DNA from: Saprospiraceae bacterium | GTDB taxonomy: Bacteria; Bacteroidota; Bacteroidia; Chitinophagales; Saprospiraceae | Assembly: GCA_020629715.1 (NCBI GenBank) | Contig: JAHDCU010000006.1 | Coordinates: 200,408 to 264,407 of the forward strand | Length of the DNA: 64,000 nucleotides | Direction: 5' to 3' | Part shown: in pieces, positions 1-7,605 of the stretch | Numbering within the stretch: position 1 is the stretch's first letter | Layout of the letters: each line of letters begins with the position of its first letter | Program-made: the position numbers and the translations under genes | The notes under the pieces: generated by a model | Told to the model about the DNA's origin: nothing | Database searches by the model: none | What the model saw: only the letters and a program-made list of their open reading frames with translations

Positions 1-47
1 GTTGTGAATGGCTTTCAATTTGTACTTTTAAAGTGGTTATTCGCAGG
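1..47 (+). CRISPR. Terminal CRISPR repeat (type II-C array, cas2-proximal end)
   Basis: Only one copy is visible, so the boundaries are inferred. The first 23 bases (GTTGTGAATGGCTTTCAATT plus TGT) have the look of Bacteroidota II-C repeats, and their reverse complement matches the tracrRNA anti-repeat upstream of cas9 with one gap and one mismatch. This fixes the crRNA direction as plus, opposite to the cas genes. The centre holds a perfect palindrome, ACTTTTAAAGT. The right end (TTCGCAGG) may be degenerate, as is usual for the last repeat of an array. The array itself continues to the left of the window. Confidence 0.75.
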
Positions 48-74
48 CTACCCTTCATAAGGTCCTGTGAATAA
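37..74. repeat. Inverted repeat at the array/cas2 boundary
   Basis: TTATTCGCAGG pairs with CCTGTGAATAA with a single G-T mismatch, and the intervening bases can extend the stem (ACC(C)TT with AAGGT). It overlaps the end of the last repeat and lies between the array and the cas2 stop, so it could stop convergent transcription from both sides. There is no clear T-run after it. The right arm begins a segment that itself resembles the repeat start (TGTGAAT), so a decayed repeat is an alternative reading. Confidence 0.5.
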
Positions 75-106
75 GCGCATTACATTGTAGTTTACAAGCT
101 TGCTTT

Positions 107-454
107 CTAGAACATTAACAACTGTCCAGTCTCGAGCGGGGCTGATTCTTCCTTTCTACCATGATAAATTTCCATCATCCCAAACTGCTTGTTGGTTACC
201 GTCAGTATTCCGACCTTTCCTTTCTTTGGAAGTTCTCGTTTGACTCGGTTTTCATGCACCTTGGCGTTTTCACGGCTGAAGCAGAAACGAATATAAATCG
301 AAAACTGAAACATCTTGAATCCATCATCAAGCAGTAGTTTTCTGAATTTATTGGCTACTCGGACATCTTGCTTGGTCTCAGTAGGTAGGTCAAAGAATAC
401 GTATATCCACATAGTCCTGTATTGATTGTACCGATCATTAAACCTATCGATCAT
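107..454 (-). CDS. cas2: CRISPR-associated endonuclease Cas2
   Basis: This 115-residue protein is the small partner of Cas1 in the spacer-acquisition complex. The ferredoxin-like first strand reads IYVFFDLPTET, with the conserved Asp at residue 22. The length is normal for type II Cas2. The true start could be Met1 or Met15, because the conserved fold begins at residue 16. It is the last gene of a cas9-cas1-cas2 operon, 17 bases after cas1, and is followed within about 60 bases by the terminal CRISPR repeat. This order is the standard three-gene II-C arrangement with no csn2 or cas4. Confidence 0.95.
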   Translation of the reverse strand: MIDRFNDRYNQYRTMWIYVFFDLPTETKQDVRVANKFRKLLLDDGFKMFQFSIYIRFCFSRENAKVHENRVKRELPKKGKVGILTVTNKQFGMMEIYHGRKEESAPLETGQLLMF

Positions 455-471
455 AATATAGTGCTTATAGC

Positions 472-1371
472 TTACATTACGGGATACTTTATTTTACGTT
501 TTTCTCCTATGATGCACTGCCATAGACTACTAGTTGTAATAGCAGTTCCAACCATTAAGGGTCTTTTAACTTTACCAAAAATGGCATCCATCGTCATCAC
601 TCTTAGCATCTCCGCTCTATCTTCTTTGGTCAAAAATGATTCCAAATTCTTATTAACTAGTGATCGCAATACAAGAAGATCTACAAATGGACGGAAGGGC
701 TCCATGATATCATCGGCCAGGCAGTATGGGTTGTACTTGTTAGAGTGGTGTATGCCCATAGTGAGGTGCAAGCCTGAGGAGCATAAGGCTCTAGCCACCA
801 TAGACCGTATAATAGCATAGCCGAAGTTGAGTAAATTATTGGGCGGATCGCCATATTGATCACGTATGAATCCCTCGATATATTGACCCCAATAATATGC
901 CGCCGCCTGCCCCTCTATATTTTCTGGGTCTCCGCTCTTTACTCGCTTTAGAATTACTTCCAACCTCTTATAAGGCTTTTCAATACACTTTAGCACAGCG
1001 ATCTGGTTCTTGATTTTAGCCTGAATGGTGACTTTCCATAAGTGATCTTTGAGCGGCTTACTCATTTCGCTCTGGAGTCTGTATCGCTTTGATTGCTCGG
1101 TATGTCCAACGAGCGGCAGCATCATACCATAGGGCATATGACTACTATCACAGCTGAGGATGATCGCTTTATGCTCTTGCAATGCTCTGATCAGTGAATG
1201 GGTGATCGTAATCTGCGCATGATCTAGTAAAACAAAGGCTATATCCTCCACTGCGACGGTGGCAGCTGCATCGGCATTCTTTTGATCGATGACCATCTGC
1301 TTATGCTTATAACTCAGATAGCTGGGCTTAGAGATATATAGAGTATGCTTAATCATATCCTGTATGGTCAA
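472..1371 (-). CDS. cas1: CRISPR-associated integrase Cas1 (type II)
   Basis: A 299-residue Cas1 that would integrate new spacers together with Cas2. The metal-binding residues expected for the family are visible: Glu153 in NIEGQAAAYYW, His208/209 in MGIHHSNKYNPYCLADD, and Asp220/221 in the same stretch followed by EPFRPFVD. The N-terminal ISKPSYLS segment is typical of type II Cas1. Its start codon overlaps the cas9 stop as ATGA, which indicates translational coupling. A second Met at residue 6 (MIKHTLYIS) is a possible alternative start. No truncation or missing catalytic residue is seen. Confidence 0.96.
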   Translation of the reverse strand: MTIQDMIKHTLYISKPSYLSYKHKQMVIDQKNADAAATVAVEDIAFVLLDHAQITITHSLIRALQEHKAIILSCDSSHMPYGMMLPLVGHTEQSKRYRLQSEMSKPLKDHLWKVTIQAKIKNQIAVLKCIEKPYKRLEVILKRVKSGDPENIEGQAAAYYWGQYIEGFIRDQYGDPPNNLLNFGYAIIRSMVARALCSSGLHLTMGIHHSNKYNPYCLADDIMEPFRPFVDLLVLRSLVNKNLESFLTKEDRAEMLRVMTMDAIFGKVKRPLMVGTAITTSSLWQCIIGEKRKIKYPVM

Positions 1372-4300
1372 TATTCTCCAACATGAACAATCTTACCCAG
1401 ATGATCAATTCTAACCTTAACAACATCTTTGAGCTTTTTTGGATTGCGTATTCTGTGATATGTCACACCCTTGATATTCATATCCAATGTAGTCTCAAGG
1501 TGATGTCGAAACCAATAATCTTTGGTGGATATGGTTTGATTTCTAAATAGATGCGGACTTATGATCGATGCATTCTCAGGATCTAACAGATCAATCTCTC
1601 TCGGATCGAAGGACTCAGAAGGAAATACAAACATTTCATTCTCCTTGATGGAAAATAGGTACTCCCAGCCCGATTCTTCATTATAGGTCTTATCAATGAT
1701 GGGTATTGGTGTAGGTGCCGTAGCCCTAGCCACGGCTTCAAATAAAGAAATGGTCTGCTCTTGGAGCTTACCTTTTTCATCACGATAGATGGCTACATGA
1801 TGGTTGTTACCAAGACTTACATAGTCATTAGGTACTGATTTACCGCCTACCAATATTGGCTTTCCATGATGATCCATTTTAGGGTGTAAGGGAGTGGCAT
1901 TTTTCTTGCCTGTAATGGTGACATGTTTGAGGGATGACCCTTTGACTTTATCTATCCATATGGGATGTGTATCTAGATCGGCGAATGCCTTTTTAGGGTC
2001 ACCTCCATATTCTGCCAGTCGAGATTCTAATATTCGCTTCACCCCTTTGTCGATCACTTTGTCTATATTGAGATCGGGTGTAATTTCCTCTCGCTTTGTG
2101 TAGCGATCTTGAAGCCAGACTATTTTCACTTTGTTGGGTACCTCTGTGCCATCGGGTAGGTATATAGGGGTTTTACTCGGGCTATTTTTACCAGTGAATG
2201 CTTTTTTCGGATTGTTTTCGTTAGCTTCCAATCTATTTAGTAAAGCTTTACGGATTTCCGCATTCGCTATTTTTGCTATCACCTCAAGCGTCATCTTACC
2301 ACCTATAGTCGCCATATCTTTCTCATAGTACAGTGACTTACCATATACTGTTTCCTGATGCAGTGGTCCTCTAGGGGTTAGAGTGACTTGACTCTTAGTA
2401 CCTTCGCCAATTTTAATTTTGTTGATATTTTTAGTAACCACCTTATTGCTGGCTTTGAAACTTATCAGTATCTGCTCGATAGACTTCTTTACGCGAGATC
2501 GCATATGGGTCATCGGACTTACGATTACTCTTTTCCCATTTACTACTTGGGTATATTTGGCTTTTAGATTACCGAATCGTACGTCCTGTGCGGAGCTTGC
2601 ACTTAGGTTATTGAGGTATTGGATATGGCCATGCTTAGTAAAGGCGACTATGATGGCGTCGATGGCATGGTGTCGATGATCATTTCGTTTGGTCCAGTCT
2701 TGGATCACTTCTACTTTTTGGTCGTATTTGCGATCTTCCATTTCTGTAAGTCCTAAGGCTCTATACTTCGGCAAGTTAATTTCTTTCATCATATTGACTA
2801 AGTCCCAGTCCTCTCTGAGTCTATTCGTGACCGAACCTTGCGTTGGCATTACTTCCCGACATACTTTTTTGAGTATTTGCATTGCTTGGCGAGCGATATA
2901 TTGGCTATTGCGTAGGTCTCTTTCGAGAAATCCCTCACCAAGATCTTCGGCCCGCTTTAGTAGCTTATAATACTTTGCCATTGAGAATCCATTAGTGCTA
3001 TTCTTGGTCATTCCTCTAGCCTTGCCGTCCTCAATTCTATGAAGATAATTCTCCATATCATTAGCCCTGCGGCTCTGCATGCAATCATAGGCAGTAAGAT
3101 TACCTTTCACTTGTGCATTGAAGTCGTGTGGGCATAGTGTCTTATTAGAGTATGAGTCATCAAACATTAGGGCTTTGGGAATGATATGCTCTACGTCGAT
3201 CTTCTTAGTGAAGAGCTCCCACGGTTCTATTTTTGTATTGGTATATACATCTTTGTATCCATTAAAAGCAAGTTCTTCGTAAAGCTTGTATTTGATGACA
3301 TCATTTCTTGTAGGGTTGGCAAGATTATATGGAGCTTTTCTTATAATATTCTTGATATTTTCATGACGCTTTTTGGCTGCATTGATGCTACTAGTCATCT
3401 CAGATCGTTGTCGAGCATTTTTTTTCAGCTCTCTTGCTAGCTCTATTTTGATGATATCGGGTCTACCCATTCTTTCATCCTTCATGATGCTATTGACTAC
3501 ATGGATCATTTGATTGAGTATTTTCTCGACGATGGGATTTCTAAGGCTATTTTTGATCAGTATTTGTAATTGATCATCAAGAGTTCTTTCTTGGTTCTCA
3601 GGCTTGGTCAATGATCCACTATGCTTGTATCCGGCATGCTTACATGCCTCAGAGTAGTTGTTCTCTTTAATGTAGGGAATTAGTTTTTTGATCGCTTTGG
3701 CACTAAGGTGTCCATAATCGTCTAGCAGATTTATCTGTGCAAATATCTCTGCATGATCACTGCTGAAACCATATTTTTCTTTCAATAACTTGATCAAGCA
3801 TTCTAGACCACTACGACTTTCGTCCGCCTCATAGCTATACACCGTATGCCAAAAGAGGTAGACCTCTGATTGCTCTATTCTGCCCTCTATAGTAGTAGGG
3901 TCGAAGTCTATTGCCTTCACTAGGATGTGATCGACTCCGAAGTAGTCACCTAAGATATCTTTGGATTCTTCAATACTCTTAGTTGCAAATGAAATTTCAT
4001 TACCCTCATATGCCAGAATAGCTTCTACGCGATCTAGATACTGGCATGTCGTATGATTGCCATCTACTTCTTCATAATTGCAGGTATAGTGCTTAGCTTC
4101 TTTGCCAAAAAGTAACTTAAGAAGTTTACTCTTACTGAGCTGCTTTTGAGTGATGAGGGCATCATATATCTGCTGTTTGTCTTCTTGCTCAAGAATAACG
4201 CTGTCCCCCGAATCTTTATGACTGAATACGAGATTTTGTATTTCTGACCAGCATTTGAAGTATTGAAATAAAGGTGATGATCGCGGTATAACCTTAGAAC

Positions 4301-5483
4301 CAATCTTCACATCCTTTACTTTCCCTTTAACTTCTATTCGTTTCTCTGAAAACTCTAGAGCACAGAATGCGATATTTGATTTCTGCGACTTTAGTGGTCT
4401 CTGATAAAATATCGTACGGTCTCTAATTTCTTGTCTAAGGGTATCATTTAGTTCAGTATGATATTGAGCTTGACACCTCCATATAGTGTCAAATTCATCT
4501 TGATAATCTTGACGATAAAAGATTTCATTTTTAATGCCTCGATGTGGCTCATCTACCAATTGTTGATGGAGGTACTCGCCCACTGTGATTTCATGCATAT
4601 GTAGAATCTTGCTCCTGTCGCCTATGGCGCCTAGGTAGCCGCTAGAGTTAGAGATATTGCCATTGATTTCTGCTAAAGCGAAGCATAATAAATCAAGCTC
4701 TACTTTTTCTTTTGCAGCTTTTACTCTCCACTCATATGCTTGCAAGCGCTTGTTCTTAGCATCTTGTTTTTTAGTATCGACCCCATATTTGGCATAGAAG
4801 TATTTTGTTGTTGAAGATTTTGACTTACCCTTTAGCTCTTGCTTTGTGGTGCAATTTATGATTTCAGGGTATATGTCTTCATATTTCATCCATAGGGTAT
4901 CAAGCTCATTCTTTAGATCGGATCGATAAAACTGAGGTAGCCTTTTCTGACCCTCAGATAATAACTTATAAGCATATTCCCCAGGAGTGATTCCTTGATT
5001 TGATAGCTCTAGGGCGATATCCAGTTCGTTGATAAGAGTGCCTGATTCATCACCTTGCAGTTTCCGCATGCTTTGATAACCTCGTTTTTTATTGATCATG
5101 AGCAATACTAGACCTAACTCATGAAGCGATATCCTTTCTCTAGCTGACTTAGCTCTTATTCTATACGCTTCATGGGTATCATTTTCTAGTATCGTCACAC
5201 TCTCATCCTTTAGCCAATCCTCTCTTTTCAATACAGACATAAGCTTGCTTCTTCTAAGCTGGTATCGATCTCGATTGCGCCTAGCTCCACGTTTCATCGT
5301 CCTTTCAGCATTAAGTGATACGTTATTGCCTTTTGAAAAATCAGTACGTACCGCAGAATCTAAGGGTATAATACGTACTCCAGAATTTACAATCCTAGAG
5401 TTATTTGTATTCTTTTCATCTTCTATTACAAATGACCATCCGATGGAAGCTGTCCCCAAATCCAAACCCAACACCTTCTTCAT
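1368..5483 (-). CDS. cas9: CRISPR-associated endonuclease Cas9 (type II-C, long form)
   Basis: An RNA-guided DNA nuclease of 1371 residues. RuvC-I is at the N-terminus (VLGLDLGTASIGWSF, Asp8), followed by an Arg-rich bridge helix near residues 60-85 (KRGARRNRDRYQLRR). RuvC-II is IKIELARELKKNARQR with Glu681. The HNH site is DVEHIIPKALMFDDSYSNK with His766, and RuvC-III is HRHHAIDAIIVAF with His938 and Asp942. All catalytic residues are present, so it should cut both strands. The length is well above the roughly 1,000-1,100 residues of the best-known II-C enzymes but fits the longer Bacteroidota branch. The start lies about 20 bases from the tracrRNA, which is transcribed away from it. Confidence 0.97.
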   Translation of the reverse strand: MKKVLGLDLGTASIGWSFVIEDEKNTNNSRIVNSGVRIIPLDSAVRTDFSKGNNVSLNAERTMKRGARRNRDRYQLRRSKLMSVLKREDWLKDESVTILENDTHEAYRIRAKSARERISLHELGLVLLMINKKRGYQSMRKLQGDESGTLINELDIALELSNQGITPGEYAYKLLSEGQKRLPQFYRSDLKNELDTLWMKYEDIYPEIINCTTKQELKGKSKSSTTKYFYAKYGVDTKKQDAKNKRLQAYEWRVKAAKEKVELDLLCFALAEINGNISNSSGYLGAIGDRSKILHMHEITVGEYLHQQLVDEPHRGIKNEIFYRQDYQDEFDTIWRCQAQYHTELNDTLRQEIRDRTIFYQRPLKSQKSNIAFCALEFSEKRIEVKGKVKDVKIGSKVIPRSSPLFQYFKCWSEIQNLVFSHKDSGDSVILEQEDKQQIYDALITQKQLSKSKLLKLLFGKEAKHYTCNYEEVDGNHTTCQYLDRVEAILAYEGNEISFATKSIEESKDILGDYFGVDHILVKAIDFDPTTIEGRIEQSEVYLFWHTVYSYEADESRSGLECLIKLLKEKYGFSSDHAEIFAQINLLDDYGHLSAKAIKKLIPYIKENNYSEACKHAGYKHSGSLTKPENQERTLDDQLQILIKNSLRNPIVEKILNQMIHVVNSIMKDERMGRPDIIKIELARELKKNARQRSEMTSSINAAKKRHENIKNIIRKAPYNLANPTRNDVIKYKLYEELAFNGYKDVYTNTKIEPWELFTKKIDVEHIIPKALMFDDSYSNKTLCPHDFNAQVKGNLTAYDCMQSRRANDMENYLHRIEDGKARGMTKNSTNGFSMAKYYKLLKRAEDLGEGFLERDLRNSQYIARQAMQILKKVCREVMPTQGSVTNRLREDWDLVNMMKEINLPKYRALGLTEMEDRKYDQKVEVIQDWTKRNDHRHHAIDAIIVAFTKHGHIQYLNNLSASSAQDVRFGNLKAKYTQVVNGKRVIVSPMTHMRSRVKKSIEQILISFKASNKVVTKNINKIKIGEGTKSQVTLTPRGPLHQETVYGKSLYYEKDMATIGGKMTLEVIAKIANAEIRKALLNRLEANENNPKKAFTGKNSPSKTPIYLPDGTEVPNKVKIVWLQDRYTKREEITPDLNIDKVIDKGVKRILESRLAEYGGDPKKAFADLDTHPIWIDKVKGSSLKHVTITGKKNATPLHPKMDHHGKPILVGGKSVPNDYVSLGNNHHVAIYRDEKGKLQEQTISLFEAVARATAPTPIPIIDKTYNEESGWEYLFSIKENEMFVFPSESFDPREIDLLDPENASIISPHLFRNQTISTKDYWFRHHLETTLDMNIKGVTYHRIRNPKKLKDVVKVRIDHLGKIVHVGEY

Positions 5484-5505
5484 AATTTTTAATTACCTTT
5501 ACTTT

Positions 5506-5588
5506 ACAAATTGAAGCTATTCACAATAAGGATTATTCCGTTGTGAAAACATTTAGTCTGCCCTCAACTACGATCGGGGGCATTTTTT
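5506..5588 (+). ncRNA. tracrRNA of the type II-C system
   Basis: The anti-repeat ACAAATTGAAGCTATTCACA at 5506-5525 is complementary to the first 23 bases of the terminal CRISPR repeat, apart from one missing A and one C-to-T change that still allows a G-U pair. It is followed by a small GGATTATTCC hairpin, a TTGTGAAAAC linker, and a TGCCC/GGGCA hairpin with a T6 run as terminator. It lies between cas9 and the AraC gene and is divergent from cas9. A TACCTTTA box at 5494-5501 resembles a TAnnTTTG -7 element, though it sits close to the anti-repeat. The 5' end is an estimate. Confidence 0.88.
5559..5588 (+). terminator. Intrinsic terminator of the tracrRNA
   Basis: TGCCC and GGGCA pair around a loop of 14 bases, with extra G-C pairing possible at the loop base, and are followed by six T's. 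The position defines the 3' end of the tracrRNA. Confidence 0.75.
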
Positions 5589-5726
5589 ATTTAAGGTCTG
5601 CATAAAATCTAGCTTCTTTTCTTACACCTGACTAATGTATTAAAATTGAATGGATTATAAGTCGCTTAAGTGGTGAGAATCTTTAAGTAGAATTACGTAT
5701 TTATCGACAGGGTTATATCTCAATAT

Positions 5727-6593
5727 TCATATATACGAACGCAATTCTTTCCTATACAGGCGGGGGCTTTTGCCTGTAATACGCTTAAATTGTCGGTTAA
5801 AGTGACTAAAGTTATTGAAACCTGATTCAAATGCGATCTCTGTAATGCTCATCATCTCTTCTGAGAGTAGTTTACTGGCATGTACGATTCTAAATTCGTT
5901 GACGAATTGTGTAAAGGTCTTATTGGTCGTTTTTTTGAAATATCTACAAAATGCAGGCACCGTCATCATGGCGATTTCTGCAATCTCCGCTAATGGTATT
6001 TCTTTTTGAAAATGTTCTCTGATGTATTTATAGATCGTTTTGAATCGATCATTGTCTTGGGTTTGTATTTCTATCGTGTAACCTTCAGCATTGAGTACTT
6101 CTACTTCAGAGGAGTGGGCCATCGTATCTAATACACGGATCAGGGTCAATAATCGATCTATTGCATTCATATAATCCAAACTGATCAGTAATTCTCCGAC
6201 TATAGACTTAGTGTCTCCGTAGAAGCTTAGTCCATACTTTGATCGCTCGATTAGTTGGTAAATATGCTCAAGTTCTTTCGCATCGAAAAAAGTACTACCC
6301 ATGAAATCATGACGAAATTGTACAACAACTTCTTTTAGTTTTTCGGTAATGCCATAGTTAAACCCAAGGTGGGGGAGATTGGGGCCCATTAAAATTAGGT
6401 TTCCATCTCTGAAGGCAGACATATGATTGCCGATATGTCGTTTTCCTGATCCTCGATCGATAAAAGCAATTTCTATCTCAGGATGAAAATGCCACGAAGG
6501 TTTGCTATTAGGTCGATTACCATCAAAGCTCCTGACGGTAAATGAACTTCCATATGCGGGCTCTATTCGTTCTAGTTGTGCAGGTTGTATCAT
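5727..6593 (-). CDS. AraC-family transcriptional regulator with cupin sensor domain
   Basis: This 288-residue regulator has an N-terminal cupin-like ligand domain (SWHFHPEIEIAFIDRGSG near residues 34-50, with the two His of the cupin motif). Its C-terminal double helix-turn-helix spans about residues 185-285 and includes LAEIAEIAMMTVPAFCRYFK and the second helix pair ITEIAFESGFNNFSHFNRQF. Family members with this layout usually control sugar or envelope-related genes, and the ligand cannot be read from the sequence. It is divergent from a small exported protein, and a perfect 11-base inverted repeat lies in the shared intergenic region, a plausible operator. Confidence 0.92.
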   Translation of the reverse strand: MIQPAQLERIEPAYGSSFTVRSFDGNRPNSKPSWHFHPEIEIAFIDRGSGKRHIGNHMSAFRDGNLILMGPNLPHLGFNYGITEKLKEVVVQFRHDFMGSTFFDAKELEHIYQLIERSKYGLSFYGDTKSIVGELLISLDYMNAIDRLLTLIRVLDTMAHSSEVEVLNAEGYTIEIQTQDNDRFKTIYKYIREHFQKEIPLAEIAEIAMMTVPAFCRYFKKTTNKTFTQFVNEFRIVHASKLLSEEMMSITEIAFESGFNNFSHFNRQFKRITGKSPRLYRKELRSYI

Positions 6594-6635
6594 TGCCTAA
6601 TTATATGTGGTTATAAATTTAGTGATATTTATAAA

Positions 6636-6673
6636 TTAACCTATAAATGTAAAAATATCGCATTATAGGTTAA
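6636..6673. promoter_or_regulatory. 11-base inverted repeat between the araC-type gene and its divergent neighbour
   Basis: TTAACCTATAA and TTATAGGTTAA are perfect inverted copies separated by 16 bases in an AT-rich divergent intergenic region. The centre-to-centre spacing is about 27 bases. It could be an operator for the neighbouring AraC-type protein or a weak hairpin. Its role is inferred only from position and symmetry. Confidence 0.4.
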
Positions 6674-6831
6674 AATAGTACACAAATAGATCAATTTTGT
6701 AATAGTTTAGATGTAGTTCTGGTCTTAGCTTTGTATTATCAATTATGTAGAAAACTAATATTTATAACAAATCGCTATCCATTTCAACACCTAACCAGAA
6801 TGCTAGCGAAAACATTTTAAACCTTAATCAA

Positions 6832-7413
6832 ATGAAACATTTATTATTAAACCTCATCCTAGTGATTTCAACACTTAATGTTAATGCTTCTATCATTGAC
6901 CCTAAGTTGACCCCTTCTGATGCACAGTCTTTTAATCTTTATTTCGGAGATTGGAATGCAGATCAGGTAAAAGTCCAAATCTTTACAGAAACGAGTGTAG
7001 AAATTATGTCTGAAATGATAGATTTAAATGATATCAAAGCAAGAAAGTATAATTTGAAAAATCTTCCTTTGGGATCTTATACCGTTGTAGTTTCTAGTGA
7101 TTTAAGAAGTATTGAGCACCCTCTTACTCTTAATCGTAACAGTGTTGCTATAGACTACAGCAAGATTGAAAAATCTTTTAAGCCAGTATTCAATATATCA
7201 GATAACTATGTGGATATTAACTTTCTAAACCTAGAAAGTAACACAATTGTAAAAATCAGGGATAACAATGGCAACGAACTTATTACGAAGTCTTACAATC
7301 CTAGAAAAGCTATAACACAACGTTTTGATATTACCGAGTTACCAGCAGGAAAGTACTTTATTTCAGTAAATACTGCTGATAATTATTATTCAAAACCATT
7401 TGTGGTAAAGTAG
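6832..7413 (+). CDS. Exported protein of unknown function with beta-rich C-terminal tail
   Basis: A 193-residue protein with a signal peptide (about residues 1-19, ending VNA) and then an all-beta-looking sequence. Two similar segments, LPLGSYTVVVSS near residues 80-90 and LPAGKYFISVNT near residues 172-183, are of the kind found in Ig-like or sorting-type modules, and the last 20 residues (ending SKPFVVK) resemble a short T9SS-type tail. No catalytic motif is recognised. It stands alone, has a strong terminator after it, and is divergent from the AraC-type regulator, so regulation by that protein is possible. TAGCTTTG at 6726-6733 fits the -7 consensus. Confidence 0.75.
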   Translation: MKHLLLNLILVISTLNVNASIIDPKLTPSDAQSFNLYFGDWNADQVKVQIFTETSVEIMSEMIDLNDIKARKYNLKNLPLGSYTVVVSSDLRSIEHPLTLNRNSVAIDYSKIEKSFKPVFNISDNYVDINFLNLESNTIVKIRDNNGNELITKSYNPRKAITQRFDITELPAGKYFISVNTADNYYSKPFVVK

Positions 7414-7450
7414 AGACTATCTTTCATTAAGATAAAAATGAATTCTTTAA

Positions 7451-7486
7451 TCCCTGATCGATTACTTTCGATCAGGGATTTTTTTG
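7451..7486 (+). terminator. Strong intrinsic terminator
   Basis: ATCCCTGATCG and CGATCAGGGAT form a perfect 11-base stem with an 8-base loop and run straight into seven T's. It closes the transcript of the small exported protein just upstream. Confidence 0.9.
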
Positions 7487-7535
7487 TTCAGGGTAAACCC
7501 TAATTATAACATTAACAGCTACAAACAAACACCTT

Positions 7536-7561
7536 ACATATTATAATTATTTGTAATATGT
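7536..7561. repeat. AT-rich 8-base inverted repeat
   Basis: ACATATTA and TAATATGT are separated by 10 bases, about 45 bases before the start codon of the large secreted protein. It is the first of two inverted repeats in this leader and may be part of the promoter region. It is too AT-rich to weigh heavily. Confidence 0.3.
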
Positions 7562-7564
7562 TTA

Positions 7565-7572
7565 TATATTTG
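7565..7572 (+). promoter_or_regulatory. Possible -7 box (TATATTTG)
   Basis: It matches the Bacteroidota consensus TAnnTTTG exactly and lies 32 bases before the start codon of the secreted protein. No well-spaced -33 TTG is seen. If used, the mRNA would start inside the inverted repeat at 7566-7605, making that repeat an operator rather than an RNA hairpin. Confidence 0.35.
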
Positions 7573-7605
7573 AGAAGATTAGAAACCGAATATCTTCTCA
7601 AATAT
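7566..7605. promoter_or_regulatory. 14-base perfect inverted repeat reaching into the start codon
   Basis: ATATTTGAGAAGAT and ATCTTCTCAAATAT are perfect inverted copies around a 12-base loop. The right arm ends on the first two bases of the ATG of the secreted-protein gene. In RNA this would hide the start codon and ribosome-binding region. In DNA it is a dyad over the -7 box. Either reading implies regulation. Confidence 0.6.

Noticed and set aside
1-110. A full CRISPR array inside the window
   Set aside because: Only one good repeat copy is present. No repeat-spacer periodicity is seen to the right of position 47.
422-820. Plus-strand open frame opposite cas1
   Set aside because: cas1 is conserved over its full length on the other strand, and the opposite frame has no recognisable features.
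6561-6600. Conserved promoter for the AraC-type gene
   Set aside because: No TAnnTTTG box with acceptable spacing was found on the minus strand near its start.
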